A DNA stretch of 28,065 nt from UKL13-2 sp040379385 (GCA_040379385.1 JBEILF010000016.1:1-28065); one strand, 5' to 3'; shown: positions 1 through 8,695, numbered from the stretch's first letter. A program made the numbers and translations. The notes: generated by a model from the sequence alone, not told the origin.

Positions 1-56
1 AAACATAAATGCTCGAAACTGCCCGTCTTTACTGGTGTTTTTCCTTCTAGTCGAGG

Positions 57-2414
57 CTACTTGGCGGTAGGCTCCGTCTTTCGCTGCATTAGATGCTCAA
101 GCGATGGCAACTTCTTGCGCAGCTCATCGGTCACACCACGCGCCTCGTCATTGCTCGAAATCACGGTAGGCGTGATGAGCACCACGAGTTCGGTGCGGTT
201 GTTGCGGAACGATTGTGTACCGAACAAACCGCCGATGATGGGGATTTTTGCCAGCAACGGCACGCCGTAAGAACCGCTTCCTCGGTCGGTTTGAATGAGC
301 CCGGCTAAGACCATCGTCTCACCACTCGCCACATTCACGGTGGTCTGCGCTTTGCGTGTATTGATCGGCGGGTTGTTGTTCGATGATGCGCCGGCCGAGC
401 TCACCTCCTGATTGATGTCGAGCGTGACCCGGCCCCCAGCATTGATCCGCGGCGTGACGGTCAACAGTACACCGGTGTCAATGTATTGGCGTGTGGTGAC
501 GGTGTTACCACCGGTTCCGGAACCGGTTGAGGAACCTGTCTCGACCGAGATGCGTGTGCCGACGTTGACGGTTCCCTTGGCGTTATCGAGTACTAGCAGT
601 TTTGGGGCAGATTCCACCTTCGCACGGCCATCTTGGCCCAAGGCCTGTAAGACCGCACGAATGTCGGTGCCGTAGACATTAATCAATTGCAAGCCGTCAG
701 TCGGCCTTACCAATGGAGCGGCATTGGTGCCGCGCGGATCCGTGATTGCTCCCAATCCCGGTACTTGTGGCAGCGCCGACGCAAACGCGGAATTACCGCC
801 ATTACGCAGCGCGCCGACGGTGTTGAGGCGACCATTGATAAACCACTCGATGCCGAACTTGATGTCGTCGGTAAGTGTGACTTCCGCAACCAACACCTCG
901 ACGAGCACCTGACGACGTGGCACATCCAGTTGACGAAGTGCGGCGAGGATGGTTTCGTAGTCCGCAGGTGACGCCAAAATCAGCAATGCGTTGTTGTCAT
1001 CATCGGCGATGATGCGGGTATCCTTTGATACCGCCGTACCACTGGATTGAAAAATATTCGATAAGAACGCGCCGAACGCTCCACCTTGACCACCTGGGCC
1101 GCCTTGACCACCCTGGCCGGCTGGCGCGCCCGGTGTTCCCGCCGTCGTCGTTGTGGTGACTACGGGTCGTGCACCCGGTGCCAGGGTCGCCCCAGTACCG
1201 GTGGTTCCACCTTGCCGGTTGCCGTAGATGTCGGTCAACAACTGCGCGAGGCGGTCGGCGCGTCCATTTTGCACCGGGTACACATTGAGTCGTGTGCCAC
1301 CAGCCAAACCGCCGCCTTTGTCCAACCGATCAATCCACTTCTTCGCTTCTTCCAAGTAACGCGGTTGCGTGGTGATCACCAACAGACCGTTGAGTCGTTC
1401 GATCGGCACAATCCGCACAATACCGGCGAGCGGGCTCGGCGCGGCAGCGGCACCGGTTCCACCACCACCAAATATCCGGTCCAGATCAGCCGATAACGCC
1501 TTCACGTCGGTTTGCATCGGGAACAAGCCCACCGAATAGCCGGCAAGATAATCGACGTCAAAAATATCAATCACCTCCAGCATGTGTTTGAGCTCGCGTT
1601 GTGTGCCGGACAAGATGACAAGGTTGCGCAGTTCATCAATACGGATTGAGGACTGCGGCTCAACTGCATAGGGCTCAAGAATACGCTGCATGTCGCGCAC
1701 ACCAGAAAAACGCAGTTGCACAATCTGCACACTGTAACCGTTGGGCAACTGTGCGGGCGTGGTCATTACCTGTGGCGTCACCGAGCCGCGTGTACCGACT
1801 GCCGCTGGCATGATCTTGTAGATACCATCTTCCTTGACCATGATCTGGCCGTTTTGGCGAAGTAACATTTCAAGCGTCGGAATCAGTTCACCGCGCGGAA
1901 CCGGTTTCGACAGCCGAATCGTGACATTGCCGGTGGTCTGCGGATGAATCGAAAACGACTCGCGCAACATGTCGCCCAGAATTGACTGCACGACCGCACG
2001 AATATCGAGCGACTCGTAGTTGAGCGTGAACTCTTCCGGTCCTTTGGCCGACGGTACCGGTGCCGATGGCGGCTTCACAAATTGGCCCGACCCCGGATAG
2101 AGCCGGGACGCATCAGGAATTGGCGGCGGGGCGGTACGGCGCCCTGCCTCGGCGATGGCATTTGTTGGGTTCGCGGCGGCGACTGCAGCGGGAGCAGTCG
2201 CGGGAGCGGCTACAGTCGCGGGTTTGGCCGACATGTTTGGCGGGGGGCTTGGCGCTGAAGCCGCGACGACTACAGGCGGGTTAGGCTCAGTTGCGCTTGA
2301 GACGGGCTTTGATTCATCGACCGGCGGCTGCAACAGCGCGCACGCGTTCAGCGCACTGAATACCAGCACAATTCCGAAACGGTGCATCCATTGGTTGTAG
2401 TAAGTTGAGTTCAT
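57..2414 (-). CDS. gspD: Type II secretion outer-membrane secretin GspD, predicted lipoprotein
   Basis: A 785-residue secretin that forms the outer-membrane channel of the T2SS. After the signal region come a Pro/Ala-rich linker (about 30-125), an N0 domain (about 127-205, starting FTLNYESLDI), N1-N3 repeats with a Gly-rich insert near residue 430 (GQGGQGGPGGQGG), and the C-terminal secretin domain with the family hallmarks VPLLAKIPIIGGLFG and ELVVLITPTVI. The N-terminus has a short hydrophobic stretch ending in L-N-A-C (Cys25), which resembles a lipobox; Asn at -2 is atypical. XpsD of Xanthomonas has been described as a lipoprotein, so self-targeting without a pilotin is a fair inference. 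ATG start 12 nt after the preceding gene; Met10 is an alternative. It is the last gene of the operon, and no terminator is visible in the remaining 56 bases. Confidence 0.96.
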   Translation of the reverse strand: MNSTYYNQWMHRFGIVLVFSALNACALLQPPVDESKPVSSATEPNPPVVVAASAPSPPPNMSAKPATVAAPATAPAAVAAANPTNAIAEAGRRTAPPPIPDASRLYPGSGQFVKPPSAPVPSAKGPEEFTLNYESLDIRAVVQSILGDMLRESFSIHPQTTGNVTIRLSKPVPRGELIPTLEMLLRQNGQIMVKEDGIYKIMPAAVGTRGSVTPQVMTTPAQLPNGYSVQIVQLRFSGVRDMQRILEPYAVEPQSSIRIDELRNLVILSGTQRELKHMLEVIDIFDVDYLAGYSVGLFPMQTDVKALSADLDRIFGGGGTGAAAAPSPLAGIVRIVPIERLNGLLVITTQPRYLEEAKKWIDRLDKGGGLAGGTRLNVYPVQNGRADRLAQLLTDIYGNRQGGTTGTGATLAPGARPVVTTTTTAGTPGAPAGQGGQGGPGGQGGAFGAFLSNIFQSSGTAVSKDTRIIADDDNNALLILASPADYETILAALRQLDVPRRQVLVEVLVAEVTLTDDIKFGIEWFINGRLNTVGALRNGGNSAFASALPQVPGLGAITDPRGTNAAPLVRPTDGLQLINVYGTDIRAVLQALGQDGRAKVESAPKLLVLDNAKGTVNVGTRISVETGSSTGSGTGGNTVTTRQYIDTGVLLTVTPRINAGGRVTLDINQEVSSAGASSNNNPPINTRKAQTTVNVASGETMVLAGLIQTDRGSGSYGVPLLAKIPIIGGLFGTQSFRNNRTELVVLITPTVISSNDEARGVTDELRKKLPSLEHLMQRKTEPTAK

Positions 2415-2426
2415 TTTTTGGTTTCG

Positions 2427-3269
2427 TTACTGCGGCAAATTCTGGAAACGGCGGCGGCGCACCACCGGATTGTTCGGGTCCACGGCCGGTGCAGCGGCAG
2501 GATCGGTCGGGCCATTCATGTTGGGGGCTTGCCCACCCGGAATCAGCGGCCCACCGGCGCTCATGCCGGTCGGCATCGGTGGAGCACCGACAGCCGCGCC
2601 GGGTGGCAATCCCGCTTGAACATTAACTCCGGGCGGGGCAAAGGAGGGCATTGCGGGAGGCATTGGGGCAGGTGCCTGACCTGCCTGCAAAACATTTCCA
2701 GAGGTGCCCGGCGCTTGTCCCGGGGTTTGGCCACCCGGTTGTCCAGGGGCGGCTGCGACCGGCGGAGGCGGAGGCGGTTTGGGCGAGCTTGAAGTGCGCA
2801 GGAACAATTCTTCGGTTTCGTCACCTTGTTTCAACACGACACGATTGGCACTCACACTCTCTACCGTGATGCCATTTACCTCCGCGCCCCGGTTTACACG
2901 CAGGGTTTTGTTGGTGCTGGTTTCAAATAAATACGCAACCGACATTTGTTCACTGACGGTCGTACCGGCGAGGCGGAACTGGCCTTTTTTCATCGCCATC
3001 TGCGTCGTATTGCCGACAGGCGCAGGCCGGCGGGTCGGAATAAACAGCGGCCGTTCGACGGTCTCTCGATAGCCCGAACCAGAAGGGAACAATGGCACCA
3101 AGGCAAATTGTGGCAGGACTCTGGTGTCTAGTGACGCGCGTTTGTTTACCGACGCATAACCACTAGTGCCGCCGATGGCGCGGCCCCAGTCGGTCTCCCA
3201 ACCGATCAGCGCCAGCGAGACGGTGAGCAGCGCACCCAGTGTTGCGCTGATGACGTAGCGCGGCGTCAT
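2427..3269 (-). CDS. gspC: GspC-family inner-membrane clamp protein (XpsN-like), no PDZ domain
   Basis: 280 residues. One N-terminal transmembrane segment (about 5-24), a periplasmic linker with the conserved ERPLF..TRRP stretch (72-82), then a GspC homology-region domain at about 96-160 (FRLAGTTVS ... NRGAEVNGITVESVSANRVVLKQGDETEELFL). GspC links the inner-membrane platform to the N0 domain of the secretin. The C-terminal 115 residues are Pro/Gly/Ala-rich and low complexity, with no PDZ or coiled-coil domain. The position between gspM and gspD matches xpsN of Xanthomonas, which acts as the GspC equivalent, so 'gspN' is an equally used label. The ATG overlaps the gspM stop by 4 nt, showing translational coupling. 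Confidence 0.88.
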   Translation of the reverse strand: MTPRYVISATLGALLTVSLALIGWETDWGRAIGGTSGYASVNKRASLDTRVLPQFALVPLFPSGSGYRETVERPLFIPTRRPAPVGNTTQMAMKKGQFRLAGTTVSEQMSVAYLFETSTNKTLRVNRGAEVNGITVESVSANRVVLKQGDETEELFLRTSSSPKPPPPPPVAAAPGQPGGQTPGQAPGTSGNVLQAGQAPAPMPPAMPSFAPPGVNVQAGLPPGAAVGAPPMPTGMSAGGPLIPGGQAPNMNGPTDPAAAPAVDPNNPVVRRRRFQNLPQ

Positions 3270-3952
3270 GATTTGGCCTTGGCGGCCGTTTTGCTAGCGG
3301 CTGGCTTGGTATCAGTCGGCGGCGCAACTGGCGTAATGGGCACCAGCCCGGACACGTCAAACTGCACAAACATTTCCGGCTCAAGTCCGGGCTGTGGTTT
3401 GAACCCGGATGGAACCTGTGCGCGCACGGTCAGATTATCGAGGAACAGATAAGGCTCCCGCCCCTCCATAACATGCAACACCTGGCGAAGATTTTGGATG
3501 TTCGCTGTCATTTGGATGGTGGCATTGATTTGCCGATAACCGTTTTCGTCCTTGTGCGGAAGCAACTGTGATGACAATAACCTACCGTTGTTTGCTTCAA
3601 TGACGCCGCGCGCCATCTCCTGCAAATCCGCTCCTGCCAAGGCCGCCGTGGCACCCTTGAGAAAGAACTTCTTGGTATCTTTCGCCTTCAATGCCTCTAG
3701 GGCTTTCATTAATGTTGGGCGTAACTCGTTGAGCGAAGAGTAGCTACGCTGCTGACGTGTCAGTTGCGCCGCGCGGGAATCGTAATGATCGTAGAGCCAC
3801 CATGCCGGAAGCGCGATCACCGCGAGCCCCATCAGCAACGCAGCAATCAACAGCGCAATGGCTGCGTTTCGATTCGCCGTCGGCGTCAATCGCCTGAACG
3901 GTGAAGTCGGCGCCGCAGTAGTTGTCGTGAAGGTCGCTGGCGTGGCGCTCAT
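3266..3952 (-). CDS. gspM: Type II secretion assembly protein GspM
   Basis: 228 residues, bitopic inner-membrane protein. A cytoplasmic N-tail rich in Thr/Pro/Ala is followed by one transmembrane segment (about 30-53, ending in ALPAWWLYDHYD) and a periplasmic domain with a short coiled region and a ferredoxin-like fold region (about 110-210, with the EGREPYLFLDNLTVRA stretch typical of the XpsM-like branch). GspM partners GspL in the inner-membrane platform. It overlaps gspL upstream and gspC downstream by ATGA junctions. Assignment rests on topology, motif style and operon position; sequence conservation in this family is low. Confidence 0.88.
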   Translation of the reverse strand: MSATPATFTTTTAAPTSPFRRLTPTANRNAAIALLIAALLMGLAVIALPAWWLYDHYDSRAAQLTRQQRSYSSLNELRPTLMKALEALKAKDTKKFFLKGATAALAGADLQEMARGVIEANNGRLLSSQLLPHKDENGYRQINATIQMTANIQNLRQVLHVMEGREPYLFLDNLTVRAQVPSGFKPQPGLEPEMFVQFDVSGLVPITPVAPPTDTKPAASKTAAKAKS

Positions 3953-5247
3953 GGCGCAGCCTTGATCGCGAGGACCGCAGGTGCAGCAGCCGGCAAAGTC
4001 GAGGCCGGCGGCTGGGTTTGCACAGACCCAGTCGACGCCGGGGCCGCCTTGCCTGCGGCTGGCGGCGCGGCATTTTCTGGCAGACCAGCCTTGGGTAATG
4101 TGGGCACAACTGGTGCCGCAGGTATCGCGATCAAATCGATCAACTCAGGAAGCTGACGCGGCTTTAACTCGGTGGCGATGTGGAAACGCTCGGTGTTGGG
4201 CTGCGACCCACGAGTGGTCTGCGCACGCTGTGTGGTGTTTTGTAGAAGTGGCGACTGCTCAAGCAACTCAATCATCTTCGAAGCAGCGGCGGCTTCGCCA
4301 ATGAGCTGTACCTCGCGCACACTGCGGTTCGCCTTGTTGCCACCGGGCGGGGATTTCATTTCTAAACTCTGCAGCCAAGTTGTGTCGGGAGACAGCCGCG
4401 TAAGTTCTTCGATGATATCGATAGCAGCGAAAGCTTGGTGTTTCCTGATCGTCGCGAATTGATACTCCTGTAACAGGCGCTGGAATTCCGTTTCAATCTT
4501 CCGCGTCGCTTCGGCTTCACTACGCGCCTTCTCGACCATCGGTGTCAGCGCCTGCACGGTCGCATAGCGTTGCAGCGTCGGCACCATCATCGCGGCAAGA
4601 ATGAGCAGCACCAGCGCAGCAAGCAGCAGCAGATTCATCTTTTGTAGTCGACTAAGGCGGCGCGAACGACGTTCCGAGACCGATAGCAGCTCCACCGGCA
4701 CACCGTCTGTGGTGCCGGAAATCACCACCGAGTACACTGCCCCGCCGGCAGCGCGCACCCGCTCAAGCAACGGCGCAACAACACGACGCAAAACGATCAT
4801 CAGCTCAACGTCAATCTTGGCCACGCCATCGGCTGCCTCGTAGCGGCGTTCAATCCGATGCGCCAAAAAAATTTGATCCGCCGTAAACGGCGTCTGGCGA
4901 TCGAGGTCGTTCTCGATGACCGCACCAAGATTCTCTTCAACAACGGCCGGATAGGCGACACTCTTTCGAAGTACATGGGCCACGTCAACCAAAATCCGCA
5001 CGTCACGTCCCGCAATTCGAGGTGGCAATGGCGTTGTGGGCTGTGTCGTCTCCGTGTCAGCCGTGAGCTGGATGTCGACCGTATCAGCGCGATCGACCCA
5101 ATACTTGTCGAGCCATGGGCGAAAAACACCCCGTAGCTCCGTGCTCCACCAACGCCAGAAATTCACTACGCCGCGCGGCACAACGATGCGCAGCGCGGCA
5201 TTGGCAGGACGGCTGGTTTCGGCAGAAGAAGGGATAACGGCGGACAT
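3949..5247 (-). CDS. gspL: Type II secretion protein GspL (PilN-like periplasmic half)
   Basis: 432 residues. The cytoplasmic part (1-200) contains a GspL/PilM-type segment (about 82-160, with the DLDRQTPFTADQIF motif). A transmembrane helix lies at about 204-223 (NLLLLAALVLLILAAMMVP), followed by a coiled coil (about 230-270) and a PilN-like ferredoxin fold (about 270-380). The last 50 residues are a Pro/Ala-rich tail. GspL recruits the GspE ATPase to the membrane and pairs with GspM. The cytoplasmic domain looks shorter than the three-subdomain ASKHA region of classical GspL, while the tail is longer than expected. The ATG at 5247 follows the gspK stop by 18 nt. Confidence 0.87.
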   Translation of the reverse strand: MSAVIPSSAETSRPANAALRIVVPRGVVNFWRWWSTELRGVFRPWLDKYWVDRADTVDIQLTADTETTQPTTPLPPRIAGRDVRILVDVAHVLRKSVAYPAVVEENLGAVIENDLDRQTPFTADQIFLAHRIERRYEAADGVAKIDVELMIVLRRVVAPLLERVRAAGGAVYSVVISGTTDGVPVELLSVSERRSRRLSRLQKMNLLLLAALVLLILAAMMVPTLQRYATVQALTPMVEKARSEAEATRKIETEFQRLLQEYQFATIRKHQAFAAIDIIEELTRLSPDTTWLQSLEMKSPPGGNKANRSVREVQLIGEAAAASKMIELLEQSPLLQNTTQRAQTTRGSQPNTERFHIATELKPRQLPELIDLIAIPAAPVVPTLPKAGLPENAAPPAAGKAAPASTGSVQTQPPASTLPAAAPAVLAIKAAP

Positions 5248-5265
5248 AAGACCCGCATCTTACCT

Positions 5266-6270
5266 TTATGGGGCCTTAATCGGCGAGACCGCCTTGCCCA
5301 GCGTAGACGAGGACGTGTTACCAGATGTTGCAGCGTTGTCATCCGCAGACAACGCCAAGTCAGGCGAATTTGGCAAATCACGCCCCTCCTTCCAAGAAAG
5401 GTAGGCGTACGGACGCTTGGGGTCGGTGTAACGACGCACTACCACCTCCCGGACAAAACGATTCCCGTCAGCAAATACAGCTTCCGTGCGGATGCGCACC
5501 GGCGTTTGGTTGTTGGAAGTGCTGCGGAATAGGTTTTGTTGAAAATTCGGGATCGGCCGACGGGAGGCGCGGGCGATGTCGCGCCGCGCGAGGTATTCGT
5601 CAATTGCCTCGTCACTCACATTCGGCAGGGCACGCAATACTTCGCGGGTCGCAATTTGCTCGTTGATGCCGGGCTGTCCGGAGTACACGGTAATCCATGG
5701 CGCGATTCTCGCATAGATTTCGGGCGTCATGCCGAGCACCAATTTGAGTTCCTCGGTCGACTGAAACAGCGCGTTCGCTGGGCCGTAGGAAAGGCCCGCC
5801 GCAGTGTATTCGGGTGCCTCCGCACCCTTTAGTCGCCGATTCGAGTCCGCATCCCGCCAATCGGCGATGGCGTCCACCAATTTAGAGGCGTCTTCCTCCA
5901 GCACCCCTTGGGATAGCAGCAGCCTGCGCATCAGCTCGTCGTTGGCGCGATTTATGTCGATTCTGCCCGTTTCGTCTTGCATGGTGATGTTCACAACAAT
6001 ATCGCGGTACAACCATTGCCGGCTGCTGCCGTCGGTATTCCAGCGGCCTTCAATGTTCTGCGGCTTATACAGTTCATACAGTGCCCTCTGCAAGCCGGCA
6101 TCGGCCAGCGCTTCAGATTTCACACGCGAAAGTGAGTTGGCAACGACGTTCACGTCGGTGCGCATGGTCTGGATAAACGACGCTGCAATCACCATCAAAA
6201 GCGTGATGATCCACAGCACAATGATGAGCGCAGCACCACGCAGGCGTTGGTGATAATGCACACGGTTCAT
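5266..6270 (-). CDS. gspK: Minor pseudopilin GspK
   Basis: 334 residues from the ATG at 6270, which overlaps the gspJ stop as ATGA and is preceded by GAGGGCGAG. An upstream in-frame start at 6288 would add six residues (MRSEGE) and is less likely. The prepilin leader MNRVHYHQRLRG is followed by AALIIVLWIITLLMV. As usual for GspK, there is no Glu at +5. A SAM-like region typical of the family follows (DINRANDELMRRLL, then DAIADWRDADSNRR and GAEAPEY). GspK caps the pseudopilus tip with GspI and GspJ. Confidence 0.94.
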   Translation of the reverse strand: MNRVHYHQRLRGAALIIVLWIITLLMVIAASFIQTMRTDVNVVANSLSRVKSEALADAGLQRALYELYKPQNIEGRWNTDGSSRQWLYRDIVVNITMQDETGRIDINRANDELMRRLLLSQGVLEEDASKLVDAIADWRDADSNRRLKGAEAPEYTAAGLSYGPANALFQSTEELKLVLGMTPEIYARIAPWITVYSGQPGINEQIATREVLRALPNVSDEAIDEYLARRDIARASRRPIPNFQQNLFRSTSNNQTPVRIRTEAVFADGNRFVREVVVRRYTDPKRPYAYLSWKEGRDLPNSPDLALSADDNAATSGNTSSSTLGKAVSPIKAP

Positions 6271-7013
6271 CTCGCCCTCGGACCGCATTGACGGGCGAAA
6301 TTGCTGGCAAGGCAGCCGGCTTCCTCGCCCACCTTCAACGCAAACACCATGTCGGGCGCGTCACGACCGCGGTTGGTTGCGACCTTGATACGAATAAGGG
6401 TCGGCAGCCGGGCGAGATCGCGCCACTCTTCCCGCCAAGTCGGCTCGGCGATGTCAGTCTCCGCACCAAAGTAGCTAATCTCAAAGTACGTGACGTTGTC
6501 CATCAAACGTACCGGCGGTGCAGGCGGCGCGGTGCTGAGTTGGTCACGGGTCGGAGAGACCAGCGCATCAAAGTTTTGTGCAGCACTATCAAATGGCTGT
6601 CGGTTTAATTGCAATATTCCACCATCGGCAAGCGCCAGCTCGGCCCACTGCAATCCACCGGCAGCACCGTTCTGCAAAGACGCTTCGAGATTAAGCGACG
6701 TCACGTAGCGCAGGTTGGTGCGTGATCCTTCAAAAGCGATGTAGGGCTGCGTTATGCCGCGCCACCTTGTCGGAAAAATCTGTCCTAACTCACGTCGCAG
6801 GAAGCGTTCCACCCCCCGCAAGTCGGAGGCTTCCGACACACGCGCCTCGCCAGCATCCCATGCTCTCACGCCCACATTGAGCGAGGCATAAATCATGCTC
6901 ATCATCGCCGCCATCAGGCTCATGACCAGCAGAATTTCGATCAGCGTAAATCCCGCATTTTGTCGGAATTTCTTCACGCCTCTGGCTGGGTAGATCAGGC
7001 GCGTCAACTTCAC
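6267..7013 (-). CDS. gspJ: Minor pseudopilin GspJ
   Basis: 248 residues. Leader of 21 residues ending ..FRQNAG, then FTLIEILLVMSLMAAMMSMIYASL, the type IV prepilin signal with Glu at +5, cut and N-methylated by the prepilin peptidase GspO (not in this window). The body has the GspJ features R..G..RFLRRELGQIFPTRW and a central beta region. The start codon is GTG (7013), overlapping the gspI TGA as GTGA, so it is translationally coupled. Part of the I-J-K tip complex. Confidence 0.94.
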   Translation of the reverse strand: MKLTRLIYPARGVKKFRQNAGFTLIEILLVMSLMAAMMSMIYASLNVGVRAWDAGEARVSEASDLRGVERFLRRELGQIFPTRWRGITQPYIAFEGSRTNLRYVTSLNLEASLQNGAAGGLQWAELALADGGILQLNRQPFDSAAQNFDALVSPTRDQLSTAPPAPPVRLMDNVTYFEISYFGAETDIAEPTWREEWRDLARLPTLIRIKVATNRGRDAPDMVFALKVGEEAGCLASNFARQCGPRAR

Positions 7014-7708
7014 ACGCGCGGCCCAATCTTCATCGTGTTAAGCGTGACTGCGCGTTGACGTCCATCGTCGGTTTTGAACGTCACACTGAGCTCGATTTCA
7101 TACAAGCGCACAAACAGCAGTGAATCGATATCAACGTTGCCGAGCGTTGTGGTCGGCGTGGTGGGTGCCAGCGTCGAGGCAGGTGTACCGCCCGCGCCGG
7201 TGGCTTGCGCATTCGCCAGCGCAGTCGTTTCCAGCGTGGAAGGTGTCGCCGGTTCATTGGCGGACACATAGGCGCGCACCGACATGGTCCAGCCAAAATC
7301 ATCGTCGAATTGGCCGCTGGTATCGCCCTCCGACAATGCCTCTTCAACGCCGACGCTGGCGAGTCGGGATTCGGCCAGCATCGCCGCCTTGGCATAACGG
7401 TCGGCCAAGTCAGCACCATTCACGCCGCGTGAAAAGATCTGCATGATGATGCCCATCGCCAGTGCCAACAGCGTCAGCGCTACCAAGATTTCCAACAAGG
7501 TAAAGCCAGCACTCGCGCAGCGAGTGCTGGCCCGGCGGAGGCCGGGGCCCAATTTCTCCTCCTCCGCGAAGCGAGTGTTGTCCCGGCGAAGGCCGCAGTG
7601 CAATTTCTCCTTCTTCACAGAGCGACTGCTGGCACGGCAGGGAGGCGCACTTTGGAAAACCCTAGAAAAGACGAGCATTTCCACGCATTTTTGCCTGAAA
7701 ATACCCAT
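7010..7708 (-). CDS. gspI: Minor pseudopilin GspI with repeat-expanded leader
   Basis: Up to 232 residues from the ATG at 7708. The prepilin site is G68|FTLLEILVALTLLALAMGI, followed by a short GspI body ending in a beta strand rich in VTLNTMKIG. The 68-residue leader is far longer than the usual 6-20 and is built from in-frame copies of a 17-residue repeat (EKLHCGLRRDNTRFAEE / EKLGPGLRRASTRCASA). A TTG at 7552 would give a normal 16-residue leader (MGPGLRRASTRCASAG) and has a strong GGAGGAG sequence just upstream, so it may be the real start. The ATG at 7708 also has an AAAAGG sequence and lies 5 nt after gspH. A Pro/Thr/Ala-rich insert at about 160-195 is also unusual. Confidence 0.9.
   Translation of the reverse strand: MGIFRQKCVEMLVFSRVFQSAPPCRASSRSVKKEKLHCGLRRDNTRFAEEEKLGPGLRRASTRCASAGFTLLEILVALTLLALAMGIIMQIFSRGVNGADLADRYAKAAMLAESRLASVGVEEALSEGDTSGQFDDDFGWTMSVRAYVSANEPATPSTLETTALANAQATGAGGTPASTLAPTTPTTTLGNVDIDSLLFVRLYEIELSVTFKTDDGRQRAVTLNTMKIGPRV
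7506..7643. repeat. 51-bp tandem repeat with hairpins inside gspI (REP-like)
   Basis: Two adjacent 51-bp units (7520-7570 and 7571-7621), a partial third copy (from 7622) and a partial copy before the first. A perfect 11-bp inverted repeat with a 3-nt loop lies at 7506-7530 (arms CCAGCACTCGC / GCGAGTGCTGG). A CCCGGC/GCCGGG hairpin follows at 7531-7546, with a degenerate copy at 7584-7595. Each unit is 17 codons, so the gspI frame is kept. On the coding strand each unit carries a purine-rich Shine-Dalgarno-like tract (GGAGGAGGAG, AAGAAGGAG) directly before a TTG codon. The palindromic GC-rich core resembles the REP-type elements scattered in many proteobacterial genomes. Confidence 0.8.
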
Positions 7709-7713
7709 GGATC

Positions 7714-8217
7714 CTAGCCTTTTGGCGCTTGAAGATCAGCTACTGTCACCCGACCGGTCAACCAATCCACGTCGATGGCAAACTCTCGTGCGTTTCCCGC
7801 CTCACCCGCCGCGACCGTGACTCGACCGCCATTTGAAGAACCATCCGGATAAAAGCGGAAGCTAGCGGTCTGTTCATTGATTTGATCGGCCTGCGCGGTG
7901 AACAGCCTCAGTATCAGTTGTTGATTGAGTTTGTAGATCTTGTCTTCATAGGTTGTGGTGAATTCACGACTCTCGACGTTGACGGTCACAAACGCATCCC
8001 GTCGCGTATTGATCGCCGAATCGCGCGCGAGTTTCATCGCAGCAGCAATCGCGCGGACGTTGGACTTTAACTCAGCGCCCGAAACACCACTGCCCATCAT
8101 GCGCGGCACGAGCGTGAACATCAGGGCGATCAGCATCACCACCAACACCAACTCAAGCAGCGTAAAGCCCAAACTCCGGCCTAAGCGCGCCGTAGGGATG
8201 CCCGTAGGCCGTATCAC
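7714..8217 (-). CDS. gspH: Minor pseudopilin GspH
   Basis: 167 residues. Leader MIRPTGIPTARLGRSLG, then FTLLELVLVVMLIALMFTLVP with Glu at +5. The GspH/FimT-like body includes AMKLARDSAINTRRDAFVTVN and a C-terminal FRFYPDGSSNGGRVTV stretch typical of GspH. It connects the GspG shaft to the GspI/J/K tip. The start is a GTG at 8217, about 30 nt after the gspG stop with only a weak ribosome-binding sequence; no ATG is available before the hydrophobic segment. Confidence 0.93.
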   Translation of the reverse strand: MIRPTGIPTARLGRSLGFTLLELVLVVMLIALMFTLVPRMMGSGVSGAELKSNVRAIAAAMKLARDSAINTRRDAFVTVNVESREFTTTYEDKIYKLNQQLILRLFTAQADQINEQTASFRFYPDGSSNGGRVTVAAGEAGNAREFAIDVDWLTGRVTVADLQAPKG

Positions 8218-8247
8218 GCGCCGCGACCCGCCATTAGCGGCGACAGA

Positions 8248-8676
8248 TCAATCCCAAGAGCGGACATCCCGATCGGCACCCTCGCCGCCTTCCTTGCCAT
8301 CTGCGCCAAGTGAAGTCAACTCAAACGGACGGTTGGCGTCGCCCGGCGACTTGTAAATCATATCGTTATTCCAAGGGTCTTTTAGCGCGTCCGTATTCCT
8401 CACATACGGGCCGTTCCAGTTGGTCGCCGAGCCGGGATTCACCAGCAACGCCCGCAATCCTTCCGCCGTGGTCGGATAGCGTCCGGTATCGAGTTTGTAC
8501 GTATCGAGTTGAGCTGAGATCTCGCTGATGCGCCCCTTCGCCAAGCCGGATTTCGCCTTGTCGCCTTGCCCAAAAATCCGATTACCGGCCCACGCCACCA
8601 CGAGGCCGATGATGGTGATGACGATGATGATTTCAATCAGTGTGAATCCATTGCGACGCATGTTTTTTACCTTCAT
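8248..8676 (-). CDS. gspG: Major pseudopilin GspG
   Basis: 142 residues, the usual length. Leader MKVKNMRRNG, then FTLIEIIIVITIIGLVVAW with Glu at +5. The family hallmarks are all present: LDTYKLDTGRYPTTAEGLRAL, WNGPYV, DPWNNDMIYKSPG, and the C-terminal calcium-site loop LTSLGADGKEGGEGADRDVRSW. GspG polymerises into the periplasmic pseudopilus that drives substrates through GspD. ATG start 19 nt after gspF. Confidence 0.98.
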   Translation of the reverse strand: MKVKNMRRNGFTLIEIIIVITIIGLVVAWAGNRIFGQGDKAKSGLAKGRISEISAQLDTYKLDTGRYPTTAEGLRALLVNPGSATNWNGPYVRNTDALKDPWNNDMIYKSPGDANRPFELTSLGADGKEGGEGADRDVRSWD

Positions 8677-8695
8677 GACAAGCTCTCTATAAAGA

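Noticed and set aside
1080..1140. Short repeat tract in gspD
   Set aside because: It is the Gly/Gln/Pro codon-rich linker in the N3 region, common in secretins, and explained by coding.
7506..7643. CRISPR-like array
   Set aside because: Units are directly adjacent with no unique spacers, only about two copies, and lie within a coding frame; a tandem REP-like repeat fits better.
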